A stretch of 64,000 nucleotides of DNA, taken from Diphasiastrum complanatum (lineage: Eukaryota; Streptophyta; Lycopodiopsida; Lycopodiales; Lycopodiaceae). The stretch is taken from positions 2,765,029 to 2,829,028 of the forward strand of contig CM055111.1 in assembly GCA_029204225.1 (NCBI GenBank). Direction: 5' to 3'. The translations under genes and the position numbers were made by a program. This document shows, piece after piece, positions 46,521 through 58,350 of this stretch (position 1 is its first letter; every line of letters begins with the position of its first letter). A model generated the notes under the pieces. That model was not told the DNA's origin. It searched no databases and was given only the letters and a program-made list of their open reading frames with translations.

Positions 46521-47389
46521 TAAAGAATTTTCTTCAGAGATGCAACTTGGAAGTCACGTCCTGTAGTGCAGGCATTCCAAATGGAGCCGGGGACCACGAC
46601 TTAGATTCTCGACTTTCAACAGTTGTTGTCCGAACCCACTCGACATACAAGTAGCCGACTCTCCAACAAAGATCAGACTTAACCAACTCAAAGGTCTGGC
46701 ACCAATGTTGAGATCCAACCTAGCGCCATGCCAGATTGGGGGTCCTGAGCGACATGGGTAACTTTTCTCCAAGCAAGCCGCCTGACTTACATCAAACTCA
46801 ATTAACTCAAAGCTTCGTTACAAATGAGTAATATTCATTCCAAGCAAGTTGTCTAACTTACATCAAACTTAACCAACTCAAAGCTTCATCACGAGTAGTA
46901 GAAGCCAACCTGGCACCATGCCAGACTAGACAACCATAAATAGGTAATCTCCACCCAAGCAAGCCATCCAACTTAGCCAACAGGTTAGAGTCCGTTTTCC
47001 AAGAGTTCAACAAATTCACATTCATGCAAGGAACACCCAGGACCATAAGCCATGACAGATATGACGACAACCAGTTTCTGGGGGGGAATGGTCCCGACGA
47101 CATACCGCTGGCGTCTTGGGATATGACCCTCAGCTATGTGCCAGATCAAAAAGATTTGAAGCGGCCTTATAACTAGCACTTTTATCGAACATTGAAGCCT
47201 AGAAGGTAATTAGAGTTAGTTTGAGAAAAATCCCACTTTATTAAAAAATATGAGAAGGTTACATTTCAAGTGTGTAAATGACCCTAGTTTCCAAGGCACT
47301 AGCATGCAAAGACGAGTGCCAGGACGACATTCTAGCAAGAGGTGCTGAGACTTGGTTGGAGCTCGCTTTGAGTCACAACCCGCATCCCC
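46521..47389. repeat. Imperfect tandem repeats, transposon-like, unassigned
   Basis: Units with CCAAGCAAG, ACTTACATCAAACT, CAACTCAAAGCTTC and ACCTGGCACCATGCCAGAC recur two to three times between 46,690 and 46,980. Minus-strand ATTGGTGCCAGACC resembles an LTR-element primer region, but no LTR pair is seen. No protein domain is recognised. Confidence 0.45.
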
Positions 47390-48000
47390 CTATAGTTATG
47401 GTTAAGCAGCAATCGGAGGCTTTCAAAATCTTTGACAATTTAAGGAGCATGCAAAAATGGAAACTGCTAAGAAAAGTAAAGCACTGAGGTCCAACAGTGG
47501 GGGAGACTACACTACCAAATTCAAGGAGTACTACCTTAACAACAACATTGAGCAACAGTTCATTACCTCCTATCCGCCTCAGTCAAATGGACTAGCTTAG
47601 AGAAAGAACAGAACCTTAGTCGAATCGGCCAAGTGTATGCTTGCTTATACGACACTTGTGAAAGTCTTATGAGCTGAAGATGTTTCTATTGCAGCTATAT
47701 CCAGAATAGATGTCCAAATAAAGGTCTCTCAACAAAAATGCCTTAGGAAGTTTGGACAGGCTCCAAACCATCATCATCAAACCTATGCATTTTTGGATGT
47801 ATCGCTTATGCGTAGATACTGCCAGATATCAAGAAGAAGCTCTACCTCCATAGTATCAAATCTATTTTCATCAGTTACACTACTATAGATAAAGCTTATA
47901 AGTTGTATGATCTTGTCGAGTCGAAGATATTCACAAGTTGGGATATCGTCTTCATTGAAGATCAGTTCAGCGACCTCAAAGGAAAGAGTAAAGCTCATAC
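47390..48000 (+). pseudogene. Degenerate copia integrase fragment
   Basis: In shifting frames: EAFKIFDNLRSM, then SNSGGDYTTKFKEYY (the second Asp of the core is changed in the usual SDNGGEY), then PPQSNGLA with a TAG in place of the catalytic Glu codon, RKNRTLVESAKCML, and further on SIKSIFISYTTIDKAYKLYD and SWDIVFIEDQ. Both core changes and at least two stops show it is dead. A different copia lineage from C, A and B. Confidence 0.8.
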
Positions 48001-48008
48001 AGTTGGAC

Positions 48009-48305
48009 CTATATGACATTCCCAGAATATTGAACATTCTTACTAGACCAAGAAAAGCAACTACCACAAAACTGGAATATATATCCTGCGGTGGATCTAC
48101 GATCATCATAGTCACCTCCCCAGTCTGCATCCACATAGCCACACAACTCAGGTAAACCATCATGCTTCCTGTAAATCAAGCCATACTCTGAAGTGCCTTT
48201 CACATAACGCACAATGAGTTTAGCTGCCTTCCAATGCATTTTCATAGGTGCTGCCATAAACTGACTTACAATGCCAACATCATAGCATATATTTGGTCTA
48301 GTCGT
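48009..48305 (-). pseudogene. Copia RNase H fragment, opposite strand
   Basis: RPNICYDVGIVSQFMAAPMK, then HWKAAKLIVRYVKGTSEYGL and GYVDADWGGDYDDRRSTAG are the RT-RNase H junction and the start of RNase H. It meets the plus-strand integrase fragment tail to tail near 48,000, so at least one inversion or separate insertion occurred here. Confidence 0.85.
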
Positions 48306-49719
48306 GGTATGCCGAGGCCAACAGTGATGTCAGAAGTTGAAAATAATGACCTGCACTTTTTCCCTTACCAGGCCACTCACCGCTTTTTCACCAATTTGAA
48401 AGCCAAATCGGTGTCGCCTTCCGAAATGCACTCAGTCATCAACTCCTAACAACGTGCCCAGTGGAATGGTGAAATCACTTCTGGCATACTATGAACACTT
48501 TCTCTGCTGCAATCACTCTATTTTGTTGTACCGTACTTGCAGGTACAGTCCGGGTGCCCTTCGTTTGGAGGTTATAGCCTTTCGTTTGGGTCAAAACAGG
48601 CAAAGGACTTAAAAATAGGGATTTTTCTAATTTTTGAACTGTTTCTTCACCTTGAAGAAACTTCACTCTTCACTTGTGAAGGGACCCAACTCAACTTTCA
48701 GTATGAAAATTTTTAATGAAGTTGAAGGCCATAATGCACTTCACTTCTTCAGGGCCCTATTCAAAGCTCATCCAATGGCTGAACCAAATCTTGTGGTCCA
48801 AATTTCTCTCCCATCACAAGTTCTGGACCGTCGATTTATTTGACACCTCATCCAAAGGTCCAAACTGCATCTGGACATTGTACCATGCTCCTACAGTCGC
48901 TATGGTCTTCGAGACACTACACTGACTATTGCGTTGGGCGTGCGAATAGCCCGCGACCTCCCTGCCTGCGGCCGCGTCTCCCTTCTCTGAAAAATGTCAG
49001 ATCAAACTCTCCTGTGGATCATTTTGAGCACAATCTGAGACCTGGAGCAGGGTCGTCCTACTGAATCCAAGACTGTAGAGTGTTCAGTCAGGAAATTCCG
49101 TGGAGAAACGGTGATTTTAGCTCAACTTGACAAAGTGGCTTTTTTCACCTTTTTACCCCAAATCTGCTAGGTTAACTGTATGGAGACAAATCTCTGACAT
49201 AAACCTCAGAATCTCTCCATGGCTGGTTGGCAATGTGATTAGCTTCCTTCCTGTCCTTACGGCATCCAAAACGGTGCCCAAACAGCGAAGAAATCACCAG
49301 TTATATATAAAAACCGTAACCCCAAGCCCGGTTTCAATTTCAGCTGGCTTCAAAATTGTCAATTCATTTTTGGTGCTTTTTGAAGCATAGTATTGATCTA
49401 GATTCATTATAGCTAATGCCTATGACCAAATAGTGTTTAGGATCATTGAAGCATTTCTTTTTAGAGTCTAAGATCAGATTTTAGAGGCTGATTTGTTCAG
49501 ATCCTTAGTTGAAGTGAAATCTCTAAGAAAAGTGTAAAGCAATATTTTTTGTGAGAGTGAAAGCTAGGAATTTTTGGTAAGATCTTTGAGTATCATTCAA
49601 GCTTCTGTGCTAGTTTGATAGAGACAAGCCTATAGCATTCTAGTAAGCTTTAGGCCTTTTCATAGATCTTTTAAAATTCAAAAATCTTTGTGATTTTTAA
49701 AAAGAGCATTCATTCTAAA
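48306..49719 (+). other. Possible 5' LTR and leader of copia A
   Basis: There is no gene. ATATATAAAAACCG at about 49,303 is a good TATA box about 415 bp before the copia A start codon, consistent with an LTR promoter. But the sequence does not resemble the 3' LTR of A from 59,871, and no initiator-Met PBS is seen before 49,720. A's 5' end is therefore replaced, recombined or foreign. Confidence 0.4.
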
Positions 49720-52183
49720 ATGTCATCCATGGGTGGATATTTGATGGAATCAAGTGAGAGACTCACTTCCACAAATTATTCCATTTGGAAAGTGAGAATG
49801 GAATCACTTCTAGTGATCCATGATCTATATGACATAGTTCAAGGAGTAGAGGAAGAGCCTCAAACTCCCAAAGAACAAGCCAAATACAAGAAGAGAGCAA
49901 GATTAGCTCTACATTGCATAAAGTTAAATGTATGCAATGACCTCTTGAAAAAGGTGTCTTCTTGTACCTCATCCAAAGAGGCTTGGGATTCATTAAAGAG
50001 CATTTATGAATCCAACAATACTTCAAGAATCCTCATGCTGAAAAATCAAGTTTTCCAAAGCATGAAAGGAAGTGGAGAGAGTGGACAAGAGTATGTCCTT
50101 AGGATCAAATCTCTTAACAAGAAGTTAAGTGCAATAGGAGAGAAGATCCAAGATCAAGAACTAGTACAAATCATCTTGAATGGTCTAGGTGATGAGTTCA
50201 CCAACTTAGTCCGATCATTTTCCATTCAAGACTCTCTTCCATCATTGAAAAGTTGCACAATGTTCTTGTGGCCGAGGAGAGTAGGCTTCTACACCTCAAG
50301 ACAAGAGTGGATAGCATGTCACTTAATGGAGGAGAGGAGAAAGCTAACTTTACATCTAAAGGCAAGAACAAGCAAAATCCATTCAAGAAAAATCAAGGCA
50401 AGGAGGCCGAGATGAAGAATGGAGGATCTATCGCCAAAGGCAAAGTGAAGAACAAGGCAAAACTAAAGTGTTTCTTTTGTGGAAAGAAAGGACACTTTGC
50501 CTCAGAATGCTACTTGAAGAAGAATCAACAAGCCAAAGGAGATCAAGGGAACATTGCTCAAGAGACAGAAGAAGAGGATGGATTCAACACATCCTTAATG
50601 GTTGCATCTACACCAACTTCAAGTCAAGACACATGGTGGATAGATAGTGGGGCTAGTTCCCACATGTCCTTTAACAAGCATTATTTTTCTACTCTTCTAT
50701 CTTGTAATGACTCTAAGAAGTCAATATACACTGCTAGTGATCAAGCATGCAAGATAGATGGCATAGGATCTATACCTCTTTGCTTAGGCACATCTAAAAA
50801 GATAGATCTAGATAATGTTTTGTATGTTCCTACCATTTCAAGAAACTTTCTTAGTGTAGGACAATTAATGGACAATGGACTAGAAGTACATTTCAAGAAT
50901 GGAGTTTGTTCCATCTTGAAAAATGATAAGTGCATAGCTAGTGGCATTAACCAAGGTAGACTTTTCAAGTTGGATGCTAATGTTGCAAGTGAAAGTGTGA
51001 ACTTGGCTAGGGAGGAGCTAACTCAAGTGGAGATTTGGCATAAGAGATTAGGCCATCCTAATCTTCAATCTATGGAGTCAATGGCAAGCAAGGAACTAGC
51101 TCTCGGTCTACCAAGATCTTTCAAGAAGTGTGGAAAGATATGTGAGGCATGTGGCCTTTAAAAGTCACACAAGTCTTCTTACAAGAGATCTTCATCAAGA
51201 TCTCTCTCCCTTGGATCTCATACATTCTAATGTACATAGTTTTTCACATGCAAGTAATGGAGGTGCCTTGATGTATGTTACTTTTATAGATGATTGTACT
51301 AGATTCACATGGATTGAGTTACTATCAAAGAAAAGTCTTGTTTATGAAGCTTTCATTAAGTTCAAGTCTCTAGTAGAGAAACAACTTAGTACTTCTATCA
51401 AAGCACTAAGATGTGATAATGGAGGAGAGTACACCTCCAATAAAATGAAAGACTTTTGTGAGATCAATGGTATTAAGTTACAATACACTTGTTCCGACAC
51501 CCCTCAACAAAATGGGGTGGCCGAGAGGAAAAATAGGAGTCTATGTGAGTGTGCAAAGGCTTTGAGGCTTGATGCATACTTCCCATATCATTTTGTGGAG
51601 AAGCCATAACATGTGCTAATTATTTGTGTAAAAGACTTCCTAGTAGTGCTATAGATGGGATCTCACCTTATCAAGCCTTGTTTGGTAAGAAATCCAATGT
51701 AAAAGATTTTAAGATCTTTGGATGTACTTGTTATGTACACATTCCTTTGGAGACTATAAGGAAAGAAGATGCTAACTCCTTCAAAGGAATCTTTGTTGGC
51801 TATGGAGAAAATAGCAAGGGATAAAGGATATATGATCCTACATCCAAGAAAGTAAAGGTAAGCAAGGATGTACTTTTTGATGAGTCACAATTTGCTAAGA
51901 TCTTGTCAAATGGATCTAACCCATTGTGCATTGAAGATCTTGACAAATCTGAGGAGGATCTTGACAAACCCGAGGAGGATCATGACAAACCCGAGGATGG
52001 AGATTTGGATCCAAGTCAAAAGGGCCGAGAAGATCATCAAGGAGCAAGGCCGAGCCCTCAAGGCTTACCTATGTGGACAAGGGAAAGCAAAAGGAAGACT
52101 CTACATCTTCTACCTCTTACTCTTTTTGAGCTACATTGCTTGAAGAACCATCATCTTTTGAAGAATCATATAAATCTAAAGTT
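49720..52183 (+). pseudogene. Copia A gag, protease and integrase, broken
   Basis: Gag starts MSSMGGYLMESSERLTS with NYSIWKVRMESLL. Then a frameshift near 50,245, the knuckle CFFCGKKGHFASEC, the protease WWIDSGASSHM, and the integrase zinc motif (HKRLGH...CEAC). A TAA follows at 51,159, then the core with FIDDCTRF, LRCDNGGEY and TPQQNGVAERKNRS. More shifts come near 51,210 and 51,605, and a TAA at 51,822. The catalytic residues themselves are mostly kept. The frame is split at 52,188 by copia B; RT and RNase H resume at 58,351. Confidence 0.9.
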
Positions 52184-52188
52184 TGGAG
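52184..52188. repeat. Copia B target-site duplication, left
   Basis: TGGAG, matched at 58,346-58,350; it falls on the Trp codon of the host pol (KSKVW / RDAMQ). Confidence 0.9.
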
Positions 52189-52869
52189 TGTAAAAATTAC
52201 AGCAAATAAGGATCCTAAAACACTTGAAATGATGAGGGAAACAATAGATTATGATTTCATAAGATTAGCACAAGTTGAACCATCAAAATCCATCAAAAAT
52301 CTATGCTTGAACCTCACTAAATGGCCCAAATCCTTGAAGAAGGATTCACACGTGTGAAAGTACGGCCTCCCACAGTCTGAGTACTGTACACCAGACCTAC
52401 ATTCAATCCTATAATCATTAGTAATCACAAGTACTCAAACAATTATGAACATAGAGAGCAATTGCACCAATATGAGAGAAAAATCATGAAATTGCTTGAT
52501 TGATTTTGGTGAGATATCATCACCTATATATACATGATCCACACGGTTTTGGGCAGGTATGAGTAGCCCTAAACCTATCCCTAATGCTAATTTTGGTGGA
52601 TCTTTCATCCCTACCAAGTTAGGGTTGGAATCTTGGAGATCCCTCAACAATGCAAAAATTACCAAAAATAGCTCCTATTTTTTCTCCCTTGTATCTAAGC
52701 ATAATTTGGACTCATTCCAAAGGTTCTAACAGTTAGGTCTACTTGAGAACATCCTTATGAATGGAATCCTATGCTATTTGGCACGTGTGACAAGCCACAT
52801 CATGACCATCTAACTATTTACAAGTCATATGACCAAAACTAGTCAAGCTAGAATTGTGAATTTTTAACA
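52189..52869 (-). repeat. 3' LTR of copia B
   Basis: Plus-strand ends TGTAAAAATTACAGC and TTTTTAACA. Matches 57,664-58,345. Confidence 0.95.
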
Positions 52870-52880
52870 CTCCTCCTCAC
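52870..52880 (-). other. Polypurine tract of copia B
   Basis: Minus-strand GTGAGGAGGAG directly before the LTR start TGTTAAAAA. Confidence 0.9.
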
Positions 52881-52883
52881 TAT

Positions 52884-55800
52884 CTAGCTTGGTTCAATCA
52901 TTGCTTTACTAATCACTCCAAGTGATGATCTGAACTTCATAAAAGGTGTCTTTTGAAGTGGTTTAGTAAGTAGATCAGCTACACATTCATTGCTTGGAAC
53001 ATGCTCCAAAGCAATCTCCTTGGCTTGCACCATTTCTCTCACAAAGTGATGGCATATCTCAATGTGCTTAGATCTTTCATGGAAGATTGGGTTAGATGCA
53101 AGGTGTTGGGCTGATATATTGTCATTGTAGATGATCGGTGCCTCCTCTGAATCCATGATCTTTAGTTCCACCAATAATCTCTTGATCCAAAGTACCTCCT
53201 TTGTAGTGGTTGTCAAAGCTTTGTACTCGGCCTCGGTTGAAGATAGAGATATAGTTTCTTGCTTTTTTGAAAGCCATGAAACCACACCTTCTCCTATGAA
53301 AGTTGAATAGGCACTTGTTGATTTCCTATCCCTCTTGTCCCCTGCAAAATCTGAATCACTAAATGCATGAAGGTTAATCACATCTCCTCTATATAGAATC
53401 CCAAAATCCAATGTACCCGAGATGTATCTTAGAATCCTCTTAGCCTTTTTCCAATGGATATTCAATGGCTTTTGCATGGATTGGCTCAACCTACATACAC
53501 TAAAGCTAAGATCTGGTCTAGTTATAGTGATCCACATTAAGGAACCTATAAGTTGCCTAAACAAAGTGATGTCCATGAAGGATCTTTCATCATCTTCATT
53601 TGGCACTTTTACATCTTGCTCCATTGGTGTGTCAACACTTTTGCATACTTCCATCTTAAACTTCTTCAAAAGACTTTGAGCATAGTTTACTTGACTTATA
53701 AAGATAAAATCAGACCCTCTAAGTACTTCTATGCCTAAGATGAAGTGAAGACACCCTAGATCTACCATCTTGAACTCTAAGGATAGATCTATCTTGATTT
53801 TTTCAATACCATCAACACTATTTCCACTAATGATGATGTCATCTACATAAATGAGTAAAAGTACAATACCAACATCATCAAACTTAATGTAAAGAGTGGG
53901 ATCATATTCACTTTGAACAAAAGAAAGTGAAATAAGATAGCAATGTAGTCTTGAATTCCAAGATCTCGAGGCTTGCTTCAAGCCATAGATGCTTCTTTGG
54001 AGATGGCATACTTTGTTCTCCATTCCATGCTTGATGAACCCTTGTGGCTGCTCCATATAGATATCCTCTTCCAAAAAACCATTCAAGAAAGCATTAGAGA
54101 CATCCATTTGACATAGAATCCATCCAAAATGTGATGCAAGTGCAATGATTAGTCTTATTGTGACCATCTTGGCCACGGGTGCAAAAGTTTCCTCATAGTC
54201 TATCCCTCTCTCTTGAGCATAACCTTTTGCAACTAATCTTGCTTTATGTTTGTTAACACTCCCATTTGCATTCAACTTAAGCTTGAAGACCCACTTGCAT
54301 CCTATTACATTCCTTTGAGGTCTCTCAACAAGCAACCAAGTTTCATTCTCAATCAAGGCATCATACTCATCCAACATAGCTTTATACCATTCTTTGGAGT
54401 TCAATGCATCTTCAACATTAGACGGTTCTTCAAAACTAGATAAAGCATAAGAAGTGGATGAGATACCCTCAACTTGCTGTCCTTTGCCTTGATATGTGAG
54501 CCTTGATGGCTCCACTTTTGCCCTTGAAGATCTCCTTGGTGTGATAGGTGGGTTTGGTGCTTGCTCCTCCATGAGCTCCTCCTCAAAACCAAGATCTTGC
54601 TCCTCGGCCATCTTCTTCTTGATTGTTGGAGCACTTGAGCCTTCTTCAAGCATATGCATATGATGTTCATCAAAGATGACATCCCTTGAAACAACAAATT
54701 TGTTCAAGGATGAGAGATAGACTTTGTAGCCCTTGCTTGAGCTTGCATATCCAAGCATGATCCCTCTTGTGAAAAATGGATCCTCCTTGGTCCTTGTTTC
54801 CAATGGCACATGCACATAACATATACACCCAAAAACTTTCAAGTGATTAAGATTGGGTTTCTTTCCGTACAACATCTCATAAGGAGTTTTGCCTTCAATT
54901 GCTTTGCAAGACACCCTATTCATCAAGTAGTTTGCACATACAAGAGACTCACCCCAAAAGGATTTGGGCAAACAAGCATCTAATCTTAAAGCCTTAGAAC
55001 ATTCACATAATGTTCTATTCCTTCTTTCAGAAACTCCATTTTGTTGAGGAGTGTAAGGACAAGAAGTCTCTTTCTTGATCCCTTCCTCCTCACAAAAGGC
55101 CTTGAACTCATTGGAGATGAATTCTCCACCATTGTCACTTCTAAGAATCTTGATGTTATGATTATGATGCTTTTCCACAAACAACTTGAACTTTACAAAA
55201 GTATCAAATACTTGAGACTTGAAGGAAAGTAAGAACACCCAACAATATCTTGAGTAGTCATCAATGAAGGTTAAAAACATGGATGAACCTCCATTAGATT
55301 TGGTGCTAGCAATGTGCACATCCGAGTGTATGAGTTCAAGAGGATGAGATGACTTTGTGATGGAGTTAGGAAACACCTTCTTATGTGCCTTGGATAAGGC
55401 ACAAGCTTCACAAACCTTGTCTTCCTTCCCAATAGACCTTGGTAGGCCTAAAGCATACTCCTCCTTGATCATAGCCTCCATAGAACCCGAGTTGACATGT
55501 CCAAGTCTTTTGTGCCATAAAGTAAAGGTAGATATCTTGCTCTTCTCGGCCAACATGACAACATTAGTATCCACAAATGCATCCAGCTTATAAAGTTTGC
55601 CAAGTCTAGTGCCCTTAGCCACTATCTTACCCTTCTTCTTGATGAAACATTCATTTGAAGCAAAGTCAACATTGAAACCATTGTCTACCATTTGGCCAAC
55701 ACTTAGTAGATTCTTTGTTATTGTAGGAATGTACAAAACACCTTCTATGTTGATCTTTTTGGAAGATCCTAAGCAAAGGGGAATGCTACCAACTCCTTCA

Positions 55801-56852
55801 ATCTTACAAGCTTCATCATTTGCTGTATAGATAGACTTTATAGGTCCATCATAAGATAAGAGAGAAGAGAAAAACTCCCTTTTACTAGTCATGTGTGAAT
55901 TAGCACCCGAGTCAATCCACCAAGGATCTTCTCCTTTGAAGCTTGTTGAAGAAAATATGGACATCATGAGAGAGTCCACATGTGAACTCTCCTCCTCCTC
56001 CTCTTTGCTCATGTTGGCTTGGCTTTGATCTTGCTTCCTCTTGAAGCATTCCGAGGCATAATGCCCCATCTTGCTACAATAGTAGCACTTCACCTTTGAT
56101 TTGTCCTTCTTGACTTTGGTGGTTGATGGAGATGCCTTTGGGGGTCCTTCTTGATCCTCAAGCTTTGTAGACTTCTTGAATGTTGATCCTTTGCCTTTGG
56201 ACTTGCCTTTGCCTTTGGTGAAGAGAGCTTGGTCATCTCCACCTTGGATGGAAAGCCTATCCATCCTCTCTTGCATTTGGCTCCTTCTTGATTCCTCGGC
56301 CATGAGTGTGCCTTGGAGTTCTTCAAGTATGGGTAGCTTACCCATAATTGCATATCCCTGAACCAAATTGTCAAATTCAAAGCTTAGTCCATTCAATATG
56401 AGTTGAACAAGCTCTTCATCCTTGATAGGGTCACCTATAAAGGCTAGCTCTTTGTTCAATTCCTTTACTCTTAGGACAAAAGTATGTGCACTCTCTCCTT
56501 TCTTTTGATAGCTTCTATAGATTTGATTCTTCAAAGCTAACATTCTAGTTTGGTTCTTGGATTCATAGACCTTTTGCAAAGTCTCCCAAGCATCTTGAGC
56601 TGAAGTGCAATCTCCTACCTCTCTTAAGAGTTCATTTGCAACATTCATTTTTATGCAATGTAGTGCAACATTGCACCTCTTGATGTATTTGGCTTTTTCT
56701 TGAGGATGAATAGGTTCACCCTCCTTACCATTTACAATTTCCATCAGATCTTGCATGATCATGATAGATTCCATTCTAACTTTCCATATGGAATAGTTAG
56801 TTTTGTTGAGCCTTTCATTAGTATCCAAAAGATATGCATTTATAGATGCCAT
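52884..56852 (-). CDS. Copia gag-pol polyprotein, intact (1,322 aa)
   Basis: A single polyprotein of usual copia length. Gag core 1-200 (LNKTNYSIWKVRMES near the start, UBN2 type). CCHC knuckle 256-269 (CYYCSKMGHYASEC). Aspartic protease DSG at 314-316 in WWIDSGANSHM. Integrase zinc finger (H447, H452, CEAC near 481), core D511, D573 (RSDNGGEF) and E609 (QQNGVSERR). RT from about 820, with QMDVSNAFLNG and catalytic YVDD at 1,002-1,005. RNase H from about 1,160, with SDSDFAGDK and SSTEAEYKAL. It ends 14 bases before the PPT. The Met at 56,852 fits gag starts of related elements. Makes particles, cDNA and integration. Start, frame and motifs are firm; activity is inferred. Confidence 0.97.
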   Translation of the reverse strand: MASINAYLLDTNERLNKTNYSIWKVRMESIMIMQDLMEIVNGKEGEPIHPQEKAKYIKRCNVALHCIKMNVANELLREVGDCTSAQDAWETLQKVYESKNQTRMLALKNQIYRSYQKKGESAHTFVLRVKELNKELAFIGDPIKDEELVQLILNGLSFEFDNLVQGYAIMGKLPILEELQGTLMAEESRRSQMQERMDRLSIQGGDDQALFTKGKGKSKGKGSTFKKSTKLEDQEGPPKASPSTTKVKKDKSKVKCYYCSKMGHYASECFKRKQDQSQANMSKEEEEESSHVDSLMMSIFSSTSFKGEDPWWIDSGANSHMTSKREFFSSLLSYDGPIKSIYTANDEACKIEGVGSIPLCLGSSKKINIEGVLYIPTITKNLLSVGQMVDNGFNVDFASNECFIKKKGKIVAKGTRLGKLYKLDAFVDTNVVMLAEKSKISTFTLWHKRLGHVNSGSMEAMIKEEYALGLPRSIGKEDKVCEACALSKAHKKVFPNSITKSSHPLELIHSDVHIASTKSNGGSSMFLTFIDDYSRYCWVFLLSFKSQVFDTFVKFKLFVEKHHNHNIKILRSDNGGEFISNEFKAFCEEEGIKKETSCPYTPQQNGVSERRNRTLCECSKALRLDACLPKSFWGESLVCANYLMNRVSCKAIEGKTPYEMLYGKKPNLNHLKVFGCICYVHVPLETRTKEDPFFTRGIMLGYASSSKGYKVYLSSLNKFVVSRDVIFDEHHMHMLEEGSSAPTIKKKMAEEQDLGFEEELMEEQAPNPPITPRRSSRAKVEPSRLTYQGKGQQVEGISSTSYALSSFEEPSNVEDALNSKEWYKAMLDEYDALIENETWLLVERPQRNVIGCKWVFKLKLNANGSVNKHKARLVAKGYAQERGIDYEETFAPVAKMVTIRLIIALASHFGWILCQMDVSNAFLNGFLEEDIYMEQPQGFIKHGMENKVCHLQRSIYGLKQASRSWNSRLHCYLISLSFVQSEYDPTLYIKFDDVGIVLLLIYVDDIIISGNSVDGIEKIKIDLSLEFKMVDLGCLHFILGIEVLRGSDFIFISQVNYAQSLLKKFKMEVCKSVDTPMEQDVKVPNEDDERSFMDITLFRQLIGSLMWITITRPDLSFSVCRLSQSMQKPLNIHWKKAKRILRYISGTLDFGILYRGDVINLHAFSDSDFAGDKRDRKSTSAYSTFIGEGVVSWLSKKQETISLSSTEAEYKALTTTTKEVLWIKRLLVELKIMDSEEAPIIYNDNISAQHLASNPIFHERSKHIEICHHFVREMVQAKEIALEHVPSNECVADLLTKPLQKTPFMKFRSSLGVISKAMIEPS

Positions 56853-57650
56853 CTAGTCTCCTAATCAAGGACTTGACACAAATGAAGGTTACTTCTATTG
56901 ATTTGATTGAAGGTCTACCTTATCCCACTTCTTAGGGACCTGAAAAGATCAGTAATAGACTTCCTATAAAGATCTAAGAATGATCTCTAACAAAATCAAA
57001 TCATAGAATACTAGAAACAATGCACTTGCTTGATTGAAGTAGAAAATACTAGTAGAATTGCCCCTCTTTCTATAAAGAACATTAAAGCTTCCAAATGATC
57101 TGATCAAGAGTGAATTTCAGCAACCTAATATACTTCCAAAATCACTTGTAAAAGATCTAAATGGAACTTAATGAGGATGCAACACAATCTACTATCCAAT
57201 CACAAGCAAAAAATGATCAAAATTGATGAAAAATTGATCTAGTTTGGTGCATAAGTCAAGCAATGGTTGGACTGAACCTAAATCACTTTAGGAGGTGTCT
57301 ACTACACCTTAGAACAGCCTTGAAGAGTCCCCAAAACTCTGATCTTCCCTCTCCTTGAATGCTAGAAAGCCTCCTCTATGAAATCACCTTCAAAACTTGC
57401 TTAGAAATCAATGCTTGGAGCAAGCAAAACTTGCTATCTTGGTAATGTGAATTGAATTCAACTTTGCCTCTGGTTTTAGACACCTAAAAACCTGCAAATG
57501 AAGTCACACAACACCAATCTCCAATGTATTTGACTCACTTTGAGTTCTAGAATCAATATTAGATGCTAAGATCTAATCTACACAAGATTTAGATCAAAAA
57601 TTGTGATCAAATTGAATGAAAACCAAGGATTTAGCTCATTTCAGCCTTTA
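56853..57650 (-). other. Untranslated leader of copia B
   Basis: About 800 bp between PBS and gag Met; AT-rich, no frame. No further feature is seen. Confidence 0.8.
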
Positions 57651-57663
57651 GGCTCTGATACCA
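57651..57663 (-). other. Primer-binding site of copia B
   Basis: Minus-strand TGGTATCAGAGCC, complementary to initiator-Met tRNA, touching the 5' LTR. Confidence 0.95.
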
Positions 57664-58345
57664 TGTAAAAATTACAGCAAATAAGGATCCTAAAACACTT
57701 GAAATGATGAGGGAAACAATAGATTATGATTTCATAAGATTAGCACAAGTTGAACCATCAAAATCCATCAAAAATCTATGCTTGAACCTCACTAAATGGC
57801 CCAAATCCTTGAAGAAGGCTTCACACGTGTGAAAGTACGGCCTCCCACAGTCTGAGTACTGTACACCAGACCTACATTCAATCCTATAATCATTAGTAAT
57901 CACAAGTACTCAAACAATTATGAACATAGAGAGCAATTGCACCATTATGAGAGAAAAAACATGAAATTGCTTGATTGATTTTGGTGAGATATCATCACCT
58001 ATATATACATGATCCATCACGGTTTTGGGCAGGTATGAGTAGCCCTAAACCTATCCCTAATGCTAATTTTGGTGGATCTTTCATCCCTACCAAGTTAGGG
58101 TTGGAATCTTGGAGATCCCTCAACAATGCAAAAATTACCAAAAATAGCTCCTATTTTTTCTCCCTTGTATCTAAGCATAATTTGGACTCATTCCAAAGGT
58201 TCTAACAGTTAGGTCTACTTGAGAACATCCTTATGAATGGAATCCTATGCTATTTGGCACGTGTGACAAGCCACATCATGACCATCTAACTATTTACAAG
58301 TCATATGACCAAAACTAGTCAAGCTAGAATTGTGAATTTTTAACA
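57664..58345 (-). repeat. 5' LTR of copia B
   Basis: Partner of 52,189-52,869. Carries the presumed promoter. Confidence 0.95.
57999..58010 (-). promoter_or_regulatory. Presumed TATA box in 5' LTR of copia B
   Basis: Minus-strand TGTATATATAGG, about 340 bp from the LTR start and the only good TATA in the LTR. Its copy in the 3' LTR lies near 52,525. Confidence 0.5.
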
Positions 58346-58350
58346 TGGAG
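58346..58350. repeat. Copia B target-site duplication, right
   Basis: TGGAG, equal to 52,184-52,188. Confidence 0.9.

Larger units (their letters stand above)
52189..58345 (-). mobile_element. Intact copia element B, inserted in copia A
   Basis: A complete 6.16-kb Ty1/copia element with LTRs of 681 and 682 bp, PBS, a single uninterrupted gag-pol of 1,322 codons, PPT and a perfect TGGAG TSD. LTRs differ by three substitutions and one single-base indel, which implies very recent insertion. All catalytic residues of protease, integrase, RT and RNase H are present. Nothing visible prevents activity. It belongs to the same general lineage as its host element A. Confidence 0.97.
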
